Shown here piece by piece: positions 8,325 through 16,035 of a stretch of DNA of 52,051 bases (within the stretch, counting starts at the first letter, position 1; each line of letters begins with the position of its first letter). Location: IMG/VR virus record IMGVR_UViG_3300018080_000233, positions 1 to 52,051 of that record. One strand, 5' to 3'. The DNA comes from a virus. A model generated the notes under the pieces. It did no database searches. It saw only the letters and a list, made by a program, of their open reading frames with translations, and had not been told where the DNA came from. The position numbers and the translations under genes are program-made.

Positions 8325-9027
8325 GAAAGCGGACGACTACGCTCTGGATTTTTTCATCGACGAATTGAAATATTTTGTTGAGAACGATTTGAGCCAGGTC
8401 AAATCAAATGGAATTGAGAAGACGATTGACTGGTTGCAATCGTCAAAGGAAGGCAAAAAACTTGTCAAAGAAATACTGGATTCAAAGAAAGCCGGAAAAT
8501 TCCGTAAACAGAGTCCCAGAGCGATAGCTCACAGCTCATGTACGATTGCGTCACGATATGGCTATATTATCGGAGCAATGTTTGTCGCTCCTCATGTTGC
8601 CAAAAATCCGCTCGTACCTTACGGTGAACATTATATCAAGCGTATTGCTGACGAGAGTGTTGTGCTTGACCGCAATGAAGACCCGGAGAAAAAAGTATAT
8701 ACTTATATTTCTGATTCTGCAAAGCTCGTCGCTCCGTACGCAACGCCGTCGTACTGGGAGATTGCAAGAGGAGAGTTATTCTCTCGCAATGCCGATATGA
8801 TCGCGGAGATGAAGCGGCAGAACCGAAAGGTCGTTCTCATTCGTGAGAATTCAGAAGCCGAATATGACGGATCGGGGCACACGCTTATGGCTATCAGGAA
8901 TAGCAAGGGTCAGTATGAAATTAATGACACGTATCACGGCCAGAGATTCGGCAAGACTATGGAGGAGCGGTATCACACGAACGGCTCTAAATGGTTGAGA
9001 TGGATTTATGGTGAATTGAATATATAA
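8305..9027 (+). CDS. candidate papain-fold (C39-like) cysteine peptidase
   Basis: A 240-residue protein with a good ribosome site (GAGAGGA) inside the end of the previous gene. A candidate catalytic triad is visible: Cys79 in HSSCTIAS at the start of a helix, His192 in GSGHTLMAIRNSKG, and Asn207-Asp208 in YEINDTY. The arrangement of Cys helix, then 'GH...' strand, then 'xND' strand is that of C39-like and related papain-fold peptidases. The first 70 residues are a helical extension. It precedes a holin-like gene, so it may be a lysis enzyme, or it could process virion proteins. The motif order is seen; the activity is inferred. Confidence 0.45.
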   Translation: MILEMIEKADDYALDFFIDELKYFVENDLSQVKSNGIEKTIDWLQSSKEGKKLVKEILDSKKAGKFRKQSPRAIAHSSCTIASRYGYIIGAMFVAPHVAKNPLVPYGEHYIKRIADESVVLDRNEDPEKKVYTYISDSAKLVAPYATPSYWEIARGELFSRNADMIAEMKRQNRKVVLIRENSEAEYDGSGHTLMAIRNSKGQYEINDTYHGQRFGKTMEERYHTNGSKWLRWIYGELNI

Positions 9028-9046
9028 TAAAACAAGAGGAAACATT

Positions 9047-9376
9047 ATGGCTTATGTAAAGCGTCTCTACAAGCGCACAAATGTCTGGATCGGGATCGGA
9101 ATGATTCTGATCGGATTTTTAGTGCCTATCGTCTGGTCAATCGGGTGGCCAAAGGCTTATGAACTGGCGATGAAAGATTTTGTCGTCGTCTGGGGCACCG
9201 TAAAATTCAATATGATTGTTCTTCTGATCCCGGTCGGAATGATAGCAATGATCGGTCACAAATTAATGCAATGGGGTATTGGCCAGGCAATTATTGGAGC
9301 TATCGGTGGTTTATTTACACGAATATTTGGAGGCGGTGGTCAGACACCTCCGCCTGCGACGGGAGGACGAAAATGA
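9047..9376 (+). CDS. two-span membrane protein, possible holin
   Basis: A 109-residue protein. AAGAGGAAA precedes ATG 9047. Two hydrophobic spans are evident: residues 13-32 (VWIGIGMILIGFLVPIVWSI) and about 52-72 (KFNMIVLLIPVGMIAMIGHK). The C-terminus is Gly- and Pro-rich (FGGGGQTPPPATGGRK). Size and topology fit a holin, and the three following genes are also membrane or exported proteins. The call is by topology and context only. Confidence 0.6.
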   Translation: MAYVKRLYKRTNVWIGIGMILIGFLVPIVWSIGWPKAYELAMKDFVVVWGTVKFNMIVLLIPVGMIAMIGHKLMQWGIGQAIIGAIGGLFTRIFGGGGQTPPPATGGRK

Positions 9377-9591
9377 TACCTGATAAGTTGAAAGTACATT
9401 TGAAAGAACTTGTCGCATTGAAATATTTCTGGCACGTTGCGGTCGGCCTTATAATCGTTGCATTGATTTTCTTTGCAGGACGTTCATGTGGCTATGACGC
9501 TGGACTCAAGCATGGATATACGAAAGGCCGTGCGGACGGAATACGGAGTATTGATTGCAAGGGTTCAAAGCACGAACCGGGGCCATTATGA
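9373..9591 (+). CDS. 72-residue single-span membrane protein (inner-membrane spanin-like?)
   Basis: ATG 9373 overlaps the previous stop (ATGA). The single membrane span is at residues 20-36 (WHVAVGLIIVALIFFAG), preceded by a short positively charged N-terminus, so the C-terminus should be periplasmic. The product is unusually short for an i-spanin and lacks a clear coiled coil. It is immediately followed, with ATGA overlap, by a lipoprotein gene, which is the usual order for i-spanin and o-spanin. The role is therefore suggested, not shown. Confidence 0.55.
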   Translation: MIPDKLKVHLKELVALKYFWHVAVGLIIVALIFFAGRSCGYDAGLKHGYTKGRADGIRSIDCKGSKHEPGPL

Positions 9592-9971
9592 AAATTGTAA
9601 AATTCATTCTGTCTTTCTTTCTCGTTGTTGGATGCTCGACGTGCGCTACCGGAGGCATGAAAATCATGCTCCCGGATTACAGCGAACATTGTCCTCCGTA
9701 CACAATGGTTGACGATAATGGAAAGGTGAAGTACTACGGCATGTACATTCGTCCTCACATTCGCAACAAGTGGGTACTGACAACAGAGGTAAGAAAGCTG
9801 GAAGGTGTTACAAAACAATGTCTCAAGCATCTGGACAGAGTCATGTTTCACAATATCGGTGAAATGCGAACGAAGTCATGCGGATATATGTGTCAATTAA
9901 AAACATTTGGAAAGGGAGCAGGAACGGGAGCTGTGATTACAGCTCTCATCATTCTGGCAATTGCTTTATAG
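9588..9971 (+). CDS. exported lipoprotein with lipobox VVGC
   Basis: A 127-residue protein. The N-terminus MKIVKFILSFFLVVGCST is a typical lipoprotein signal with Cys16 as the modified residue. The mature part is rich in Cys and His, and it ends in a hydrophobic stretch (GAVITALIILAIAL), which is odd for an o-spanin. Start ATG 9588 overlaps the preceding stop by ATGA. Together with the two genes before it this may be a lysis cassette, or it may be a superinfection-exclusion lipoprotein. Confidence 0.6.
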   Translation: MKIVKFILSFFLVVGCSTCATGGMKIMLPDYSEHCPPYTMVDDNGKVKYYGMYIRPHIRNKWVLTTEVRKLEGVTKQCLKHLDRVMFHNIGEMRTKSCGYMCQLKTFGKGAGTGAVITALIILAIAL

Positions 9972-9974
9972 ACT

Positions 9975-11195
9975 ATGGAAGATCGTCACCTGGGAAGAAA
10001 TAGTCCGGTCTTCACGATTGAAGGACACCCGGATAAATTTATCAATCTGATAAATTATCATGGTGTCCTTGCGCGTATCGTGAGAGCCAGGAAATGTCCC
10101 TGTGGTGGAAGTCAGGGCGGGCCGGTCATGCACTGCAAGCTCTGTCAGGGTGACGGATTCGTATATGATTACCAGAGGAAAATGCTTCAACTTGACGAGG
10201 ACTCTGACGTAAGAGGCCAGAGTCATATTGTCTTTCCATTTCGTGTCCCCGTGATTGAGCCCCTCAAAGTTGAAAGACTTATTGCGTCAGAGCAGGGAGG
10301 AATCGCAAAGTACAATATCGTATCATTCGATACGGAATCAATAACAATATCCAGTAATGGAATACATCGGCTTCCACGTCATTATGAAAAGATGAGGGTT
10401 TCGTATTACTTCGACCGCTTTACGAAAGTGACTGGAGAACGTGTGACGGTTAATCCCTCCCGACGGCTTCTGACAACGACGACAACGCTTTATAATGGTG
10501 AGCACAGATTTGGCAATGCTCAAAACATGCACGGTGACGTGACTATTGTCGATAAGATATACCATGAAGACACGGGCTACGAATTCACAGATTATACTTA
10601 CAAGCGCAATCAAATACATCTCAATAAGTCAGAACCAGAGCCCGAAGTCGGCAAGATACTGGTGGACTATTACTATGCTCCTCCCGTGCGAGTGCTTCCC
10701 GCAGACCTGGACTTCCGGGAAGAGAAAGAAACATGGACATCAAATATTACATCAGGACTGACACGAATCGGAGTCGAGCCCTGGTGGGAACTCGGACCAG
10801 GTGATCTTATCACGCTCCTCCCATTCGAGCTGTTCAGGGATCAGGCTCTTGTGCATGGAGCTCATGGAATTGACAGGCTTGTCGAATTCGATGTTGCTTA
10901 TCTTGACGACGAGATATTTGATCAGGACGGGGAGCGGTATCGTAAGAACGAAGATTTTGAATTACAGGACTTTCACAATATTGTCTGGATTGGCAACCAG
11001 CCGAATCCGGGCAAGCACATTTCTGTGCGGTACAGTTATCGACCGACCTATGTCATTTTTCAGGATCAGCCAGTACCGAATGCAATGGAGAACAAGAAAT
11101 TTCCGCTTACATTCAATGTGAAGCTATACAACCGAACAATTCACAAAGAGGAGAAAGTGTTCAAGCCAATCGAATTCCCAGGTCTTAATTTATGA
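9975..11195 (+). CDS. structural protein of the neck/head-tail region with zinc-knuckle
   Basis: A 406-residue protein. Near residue 41 a CPCGG...CKLC pair suggests a small zinc knuckle of the kind found in several phage neck proteins. The rest is beta-rich, with repeated VDYYYAPPVRVLP, ISVRYSYRPTYVI-type strands. It is followed by HK97-gp10-like and tail-completion-like genes through ATGA and eight-base overlaps, indicating a shared neck operon. No enzyme motif is seen. A neck or collar role is inferred from position. Confidence 0.6.
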   Translation: MEDRHLGRNSPVFTIEGHPDKFINLINYHGVLARIVRARKCPCGGSQGGPVMHCKLCQGDGFVYDYQRKMLQLDEDSDVRGQSHIVFPFRVPVIEPLKVERLIASEQGGIAKYNIVSFDTESITISSNGIHRLPRHYEKMRVSYYFDRFTKVTGERVTVNPSRRLLTTTTTLYNGEHRFGNAQNMHGDVTIVDKIYHEDTGYEFTDYTYKRNQIHLNKSEPEPEVGKILVDYYYAPPVRVLPADLDFREEKETWTSNITSGLTRIGVEPWWELGPGDLITLLPFELFRDQALVHGAHGIDRLVEFDVAYLDDEIFDQDGERYRKNEDFELQDFHNIVWIGNQPNPGKHISVRYSYRPTYVIFQDQPVPNAMENKKFPLTFNVKLYNRTIHKEEKVFKPIEFPGLNL

Positions 11196-11956
11196 CACCG
11201 CAGGTATTCAACATATTCGATGACAACGCAGAGCAGAATGCTCGAATGCTCCAGTCTCTTCTTGAGGCGGCAGGAGACAAATGTCCGAAGCATATTGTCA
11301 GAATGACGAATGCAATATTGTATGCAATACAGAGCAAGTGGGCCTCTCTTGCAATCGACGAAGCCGGAGGTTGGGGTCGTCGATATGCTGGCACACTCAT
11401 GGTTGACCCGATTCAAGAGGAAGGCGGAGAGGGGGCTGTGTACGCGGATCAGTCGAGCCCGGATTATATGTTTGTTCTCATGGTTGAGAACGGTGTGAAG
11501 TCGTGGTCTATTAAAGAGGCTCTGCTTGCCAGTGAGAAGGTACGTCGCAAAAAGACCGGGCCGGACATCGGACGGGCATATATCATTGTCCCTTTTAGAT
11601 GGAGGACACCGCAGGCAACCACAGGCAACAAAGCACAGGCAACAAGCACATTCGCAGGGGTCATGCCAAAGGACGCTCATGAAGCGGCCCTCCGGGGAGA
11701 AGCTATCACTCCGGCAATGGCCGAAAAACTGGAGAATGTTAATCTGGCGGGTCTGAAAAGAGTGTCCGATACTCCTCACGCTCAATACTTTACATTCAGA
11801 ATGGTCACGGAGGACTCAAAGGGCTGGCAATATCCTGCTATTCCTGGAGTGCCAGTATTTGAAATAGTAAAGGGAATGGTCGAGGACGCAATCTCAAAAG
11901 GCATTGCAAACTATATTGAAAAATTCGCAGAAGAATTGAAGAGAGAAAATGAGTGA
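11192..11956 (+). CDS. HK97-gp10-like head-tail joining/tail completion protein
   Basis: A 254-residue protein starting in an ATGA overlap. The C-terminal part has the pattern of HK97 gp10-type neck proteins: an aromatic strand (YFTFRMVTEDSKGWQYP), then 'PGVPVFEIVKGMVEDAI', then a long helix to the end. The N-terminal half is helical. It lies between a neck protein and the next tail-completion candidate just before the sheath gene, the expected location. The match is by pattern, so the precise family is tentative. Confidence 0.55.
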   Translation: MTPQVFNIFDDNAEQNARMLQSLLEAAGDKCPKHIVRMTNAILYAIQSKWASLAIDEAGGWGRRYAGTLMVDPIQEEGGEGAVYADQSSPDYMFVLMVENGVKSWSIKEALLASEKVRRKKTGPDIGRAYIIVPFRWRTPQATTGNKAQATSTFAGVMPKDAHEAALRGEAITPAMAEKLENVNLAGLKRVSDTPHAQYFTFRMVTEDSKGWQYPAIPGVPVFEIVKGMVEDAISKGIANYIEKFAEELKRENE

Positions 11957-12812
11957 GACGATAACAGAATACACGGAATATTTTGTCGACAATCCAGGCT
12001 GGTTCATCGACACGATTGGAGAGGCTCTGGGTCGCCGTGACATCTCCGGCATAACAGGCGGACGTTTCGAGGCAATCGCAGTATCGGAGGAGCACCCGCT
12101 TGTTCAATTGACCGGATCGATAATGAAAAACGGTGAGCCGGATCATGCCGGGCTCATTCCGGCAATCAGTGTAATTGAACAGCCGGAGAATGAATTTCAG
12201 ACGACAATGGGTGACGGAATGCAGGTTGCCAGAGCAATAACCTGGGAGTATCTCCAGGGAATCCGTACCAATTATCCTCACCAACAGGATCGCGTCAAAG
12301 AAGGACTGATTACTGACGACCAGATCACTCTCATTGAGACGGCTCTGGAAAAGCAGGCGGAGACGTACAGCATTCCTCTGGAGGAAACGAGTGTTAAGGG
12401 TCTTGTCGATGCGTACTGGATTCAGGAATCGGCTTATGTGTCATTATGGTGTCATTCAATTAATGAGCGTAAGATTATCGGGAGTCTCCTGCGGTCAATA
12501 TTATTTGCAATGAGAAAACCCATGAGACAGCGCGGCCTGCGAGATATAACAATGCGAACGAGCAAGGGCCTGGTCAATTTTAATTTTGGACGAATACTTC
12601 ACGGCCAGGAGTCGGAAATAAGTTTTTTGAACAGAGTCATGAATATCAATGTGACCGATGAATCAGGTCAGGGCCTCCAGGCTTATGTTATTGCGGAATT
12701 TACTACCAGAGATGATAGTGACTATATAACAAATGACTCAAGAACAGAAACACGACCGAATAACCCCGACGGTCAATTTGTGGCAGGGGAAGGAGCATAC
12801 AGTGGACAATGA
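11949..12812 (+). CDS. putative tail-terminator/completion protein
   Basis: A 287-residue protein overlapping the previous gene by eight bases. It is mixed alpha/beta with no enzymatic motif. Its place directly before the sheath gene and after the gp10-like gene matches that of the tail terminator in contractile phages. The C-terminus is polar and overlaps the next small gene. I do not recognise a specific family, so the role is positional. Confidence 0.5.
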   Translation: MSETITEYTEYFVDNPGWFIDTIGEALGRRDISGITGGRFEAIAVSEEHPLVQLTGSIMKNGEPDHAGLIPAISVIEQPENEFQTTMGDGMQVARAITWEYLQGIRTNYPHQQDRVKEGLITDDQITLIETALEKQAETYSIPLEETSVKGLVDAYWIQESAYVSLWCHSINERKIIGSLLRSILFAMRKPMRQRGLRDITMRTSKGLVNFNFGRILHGQESEISFLNRVMNINVTDESGQGLQAYVIAEFTTRDDSDYITNDSRTETRPNNPDGQFVAGEGAYSGQ

Positions 12813-13074
12813 AAACGAAAAAATAGATGATGGTAAGGATAAGGACAAGAAAGGCAAGAACAAGGACGACAAGCCAAAAGTCGAGTTGAAGTCTGTGCCT
12901 GGAGGTCTGACAATCGATGGGTTCATCTCCAATTACAGAGAACCAAAGTCACTCGGAAATGCCGGAGAAGCCGGATTCAGAGCATGGTGCAAGCGGAAAA
13001 AGATACCTTACAGACAATCAGAAAGTGAATGGAAAGCTCTCTGGAAGAAATTCACAGAGTCAAAACCTGACTGA
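12802..13074 (+). CDS. small lysine-rich protein
   Basis: A 90-residue protein. GTG 12802 is chosen because AAGGAG lies seven bases upstream. An upstream ATG in the same frame (12733) would lie deep in the previous gene without a ribosome site. Residues 1-30 are almost entirely Lys and Asp. The C-terminal half (EAGFRAWCKRKKIPYRQ, then EWKALWKKFTE) is a compact aromatic/basic helical domain. It is the last gene before a terminator-type hairpin. Function unknown; perhaps a small virion or DNA-binding protein. Confidence 0.6.
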   Translation: MDNENEKIDDGKDKDKKGKNKDDKPKVELKSVPGGLTIDGFISNYREPKSLGNAGEAGFRAWCKRKKIPYRQSESEWKALWKKFTESKPD

Positions 13075-13156
13075 AATTTATATTGACTAATTAATCATAT
13101 TGTGGTACGGGTATAAAAACCCGGCGATCAATCATAAGGAAGCAGGCAATTACAAT

Positions 13157-13206
13157 AAACCTGCGATGAGGCCGAATGACGGTCTTGTTGCGGGTTTTTT
13201 ATTTTA
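13157..13206 (+). terminator. long hairpin with U-tract just before the sheath gene
   Basis: A 17-bp stem (13157-13173 with 13181-13197, including G-U pairs), loop GAATGAC, then TTTATTTT. It ends only 15 bases before the sheath start and almost abuts the GAGGAG ribosome site. Upstream, GCAGG at 13142-13146 could instead pair with CCTGC at 13160-13164, which would break the stem. CGGGT (13108-13112) with ACCCG (13119-13123) forms another small hairpin. It may end the neck transcript, act as an attenuator, or stabilise a processed sheath mRNA. I see no convincing -10 box for the TTGACT at 13083. Confidence 0.8.
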
Positions 13207-13220
13207 GAGGAGTAAGAACT

Positions 13221-14996
13221 ATGGGAGTAACAAAGCAAAAATTCGCCGGGATTGAAACGAATATTCCGGGCGCGTACACTAAATCGAATTATCTCCAGAG
13301 TCCTGGGGCTCTCGGTGCAGTCAGCAATGCCGTGCTTGTTATCGGATCAGCTAACGGCGGCATTCCTTATAATGCAACGGGAAAGTCAGACGCGGAGAAA
13401 ATCAACAAATTCAGCTCGACGGGAGAATTACAGGATATGCTCCGGGGAGGCCCTGGATACTATATGTCCGAATTCTATATGATCCCGACCAAAAACGAGA
13501 ATCTGAATAAACCATCGGAGGTCTATTTCATCAGAGTAGACCCGGCAATTCCTGGATCAGCAACGCTCCAGGACGCGCTGTTAAACGACATCATTGATAT
13601 TACAACGACCCGGTACGGTTCGCTTGCAAATCAATTGAGCCGCAAAATTGAAGCGGCAACGACTCTGGGCCATAAAGTGACCGTGAAATTTCAGGGTAAT
13701 ACGATTATCCAGAGAGACAATGTCGGATTCGAGTATATGGAAATTCAATATACCGGAGCGGCGGTTACGTCGACAATGAATATTACAGCGACACAGCTTG
13801 ACACTACCTGTGCGGCTGTTCCTGCGGACGACCTTGTCCTTCTATTCGCAGACTTCGAGAAGCTCGGAGGCCTCGTTGCTTACATCAATGAGCAACCGAA
13901 TTATACGTGCACACTCAAAGCTGATGCGGACACTGACACAACCACGTTCGACGCGGTTACGGCACAGGACATTAAGACACTGCCGTACGTTTGTGTAGCA
14001 CACGTCGAGGCCCTCATTCAATTCCTGACGAATGAGACTCTGGGTGAGCTTACTGCGTCTCTTCATGCTGGCGCGGTCAGAACGGATGTCACTAACGACG
14101 CAAATTTTATATTTATGTCGTCAGGCACTAACGGAGTTGTTACGAATACACAGTGGGCCGGAGCCCTTGAACTTGCGGCAAAGTTTAATTTCAATCACAT
14201 TCTTCCGGCAAGCGGTGACGCTTCTGTTCATGCAATGGTGGTCAATCATTGTACCGAATATAGTAACATTGAGAATAAGAAGAATCGTTCATGCGGTCTC
14301 GGAGCATTGTCGTCAATTGCAAATAATGACGCAACCATGATCGGTGAAATGATTGCTCTCAACAGCTCAAGATCGGAATACCATATCACGGAATTTGACA
14401 GACCCGATGTATACAACCAGGGACAGAACGCAACATTCGCTCCGTTCTATGGAGCGGCTCTGACCGCAGGAATAAGGTTTGCAAATCATATCACAACGTC
14501 TCCGACGTTCAAAGATGTGTATGTGACCAAAGTCTCTCGTATCTATTCGAGAACAGAGAAGAAAGACCTCATTCAAGCTGGAGCGACAATGTTCGAGCAA
14601 CAGGAACGCGGATTTGTCGTTGTTCATAATGTATCGACTTACCAGGGCACAAATCTCCTGCTCAATGTTCCTGCGGGACTGCGAACCTGCGATTTTATCA
14701 CTCTGGACCTCCAGGTGAAAATTGAGGCGCGTCTTGCTCGAATGGTCCAGGCTCCGACCGCAATCGTCATTGCGGACATGGTGAACTGGTTGTCGTCAAG
14801 TGTGCTTCCCGGATACAAGGAAGCAGGTTATCTTACCGATGATCCGAATAGCGGTGATCCGGCCTTCTCGGACATATCGTTTCAGTTGATTGGAGACCGA
14901 TTCAATTTTGGATTCAGAGGAATTGTTCCGGTTATGATTCATTATGCATTCATAACGCAGGATTTTGCAGTTGTCGGATTGAGAAATGCGGCATAA
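13221..14996 (+). CDS. tail sheath protein
   Basis: A 591-residue contractile sheath. ATG 13221 follows GAGGAG at ideal distance; an upstream in-frame start lies inside the terminator hairpin. The N-terminal segment GIETNIPGAYTKSNYLQSPG and the C-terminal subtilase-type sheath domain (RIYSRTEKKDLIQAGATMFEQQERGFVVVHNVSTYQG, in two parts) show the expected layout. The C-terminal LVKIEARLARMVQ-like helix and the final YAFITQDFAVVGLRN strand also fit. An extra beta/alpha domain at residues about 174-235 has a sequence relative in the baseplate-J protein. It polymerises around the tube and contracts on infection. Confidence 0.88.
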   Translation: MGVTKQKFAGIETNIPGAYTKSNYLQSPGALGAVSNAVLVIGSANGGIPYNATGKSDAEKINKFSSTGELQDMLRGGPGYYMSEFYMIPTKNENLNKPSEVYFIRVDPAIPGSATLQDALLNDIIDITTTRYGSLANQLSRKIEAATTLGHKVTVKFQGNTIIQRDNVGFEYMEIQYTGAAVTSTMNITATQLDTTCAAVPADDLVLLFADFEKLGGLVAYINEQPNYTCTLKADADTDTTTFDAVTAQDIKTLPYVCVAHVEALIQFLTNETLGELTASLHAGAVRTDVTNDANFIFMSSGTNGVVTNTQWAGALELAAKFNFNHILPASGDASVHAMVVNHCTEYSNIENKKNRSCGLGALSSIANNDATMIGEMIALNSSRSEYHITEFDRPDVYNQGQNATFAPFYGAALTAGIRFANHITTSPTFKDVYVTKVSRIYSRTEKKDLIQAGATMFEQQERGFVVVHNVSTYQGTNLLLNVPAGLRTCDFITLDLQVKIEARLARMVQAPTAIVIADMVNWLSSSVLPGYKEAGYLTDDPNSGDPAFSDISFQLIGDRFNFGFRGIVPVMIHYAFITQDFAVVGLRNAA

Positions 14997-15007
14997 GTAC
15001 AGTATAA

Positions 15008-15134
15008 AAAAGCGTCAATTGATACTGGCATTGACGCTGGCTTAATAGGCCACGTATTGCGTGGCTTGAGAAAAAGTGCTGGTAAATACAATTGGAGTTA
15101 TGCAGTGGCATAGATACTCCGGGAGGATAGTATC
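15008..15134 (+). promoter_or_regulatory. structured 5' leader of the tail tube gene
   Basis: The 138-base gap between sheath and tube genes contains several hairpins. AGCGTCAAT (15011-15019) pairs with ATTGACGCT (15030-15038). GCCACG (15049) pairs with CGTGGC (15060). GGAGT/ATGC (15094-15103) pairs with GCAT/ACTCC (15108-15120). GATACT (15113-15118) can pair with AGTATC (15129-15134), and ACTCC (15116-15120) with the GGGAGG ribosome site at 15121-15126. The ACTCC strand therefore can pair either upstream or with the ribosome site. On the - strand the first stem is followed by TTTTTT, so it could terminate antisense transcription. A translational control role is inferred. Confidence 0.55.
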
Positions 15135-15596
15135 ATACCGTTTACAGGAGTTGCGGTCAATACGGAAGGCCCCGTCGGTGCAGGTCTTGACTCAATCTTG
15201 ATTCAGGACGGACGTGTAGTCACATTCGCAAGCGAGGTGACATTCGACGAGGACTTTGAACTCGAAGGCATAAGGACTCTGGGTTATCATGGAGATAGAT
15301 TCTTCAAGAGCATGGGCTATACAGGCCAGGCCCAGATCGGTACTTATGTATTGCGGGAAAAGGAGCACCCTGGAGCATTACACACTCCAGGCTGGCAATG
15401 GGACAATACGTTCAATTTGAACACGGCGGGAGAATTCGACTTTGTAATATGCGATGTCGATTCTCTTATCGTCCTTTTCACGTTGCTCGGTGTTAAGCTC
15501 TCGACCCAGAATGTTCAATTTCCGGCGAGAGGTCTTAATGCAAAACAAACAAACTGGCGTTTTTCCAGGGCACTTCCTGGACTTGAAACGTCATAA
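15135..15596 (+). CDS. tail tube protein with apparent AUA start
   Basis: A 153-residue tail tube protein if read from ATA 15135, which lies eight bases after GGGAGG. No ATG, GTG or TTG exists between that ribosome site and residue 22. The next possible start, TTG 15198, has only a weak GCAGGT before it and would remove a coherent N-terminus reading PFTGVAVNTEGPVGAGLDS. The body (VTFDEDFELEGIRTLGYHGDRFFKSMGYTGQ, in parts) fits the tube fold of contractile phages. It follows the sheath gene, the canonical order. Either a rare AUA (or AUC 15132) start is used or a sequence change removed an ATG. Confidence 0.75.
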   Translation: MPFTGVAVNTEGPVGAGLDSILIQDGRVVTFASEVTFDEDFELEGIRTLGYHGDRFFKSMGYTGQAQIGTYVLREKEHPGALHTPGWQWDNTFNLNTAGEFDFVICDVDSLIVLFTLLGVKLSTQNVQFPARGLNAKQTNWRFSRALPGLETS

Positions 15597-15639
15597 ACGT
15601 AAAGTAAGTGTTTGAGGAAGCTCGAACAGAGGAGTATAT

Positions 15640-16035
15640 ATGAGCGATACTTTACAGGTAAGGAATAATGTTCTCGATGAAGAGACATATACGAAAACTA
15701 TTAAAGAGGGAACTCACGGATCATTCAAGTTGAGAGCCCTTTTTCCAAAACAGCAAAGACTCATTGCAGGGATTATCGCAGGCCCTGGATTTCAGAATGG
15801 CATGTCAGTGGACGCATTCACGACGGAGGATCAATATCGATTCTCCAGAGATGCAACGCTTGAGGTCGCCGTCGTGGAAGGCCCGGAATGGTGGTCAGGT
15901 CCAGACGATTGTCCCGATGAGGATTTACTGAATCGTATCTTCAAAGAGATAATTAGCTTCTCCAGAGACATTCAGGAGAAGTTAAAAAAAAATAAACTGG
16001 TTAAAAGAGGCGCGAAAACAGGAGCACCTGATTGA
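15640..16035 (+). CDS. tail assembly chaperone, short form (gpG-like)
   Basis: A 131-residue protein starting at ATG 15640 with AGAGGAG upstream. It sits between tube and tape measure, where contractile and siphovirus phages encode a tail assembly chaperone with a frameshifted extension. The fold cues (THGSFKLRALFPKQQRLIAG, then RDATLEVAVVEGPEWW, then a C-terminal helix) fit the XkdN/gpG type. The last 14 codons after the A9 tract are read only in the short form. A second product is described separately. Confidence 0.72.
   Translation: MSDTLQVRNNVLDEETYTKTIKEGTHGSFKLRALFPKQQRLIAGIIAGPGFQNGMSVDAFTTEDQYRFSRDATLEVAVVEGPEWWSGPDDCPDEDLLNRIFKEIISFSRDIQEKLKKNKLVKRGAKTGAPD

Noticed and set aside
11141-11785. 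214-codon minus-strand frame
   Set aside because: Cys/Ser/Arg-rich shadow of the gp10-like gene, without its own start signals.
13083-13117. Promoter TTGACT with downstream TATAAA
   Set aside because: The spacing is 23 bases, and the hexamer at 17 bases is TACGGG. Not a convincing promoter.
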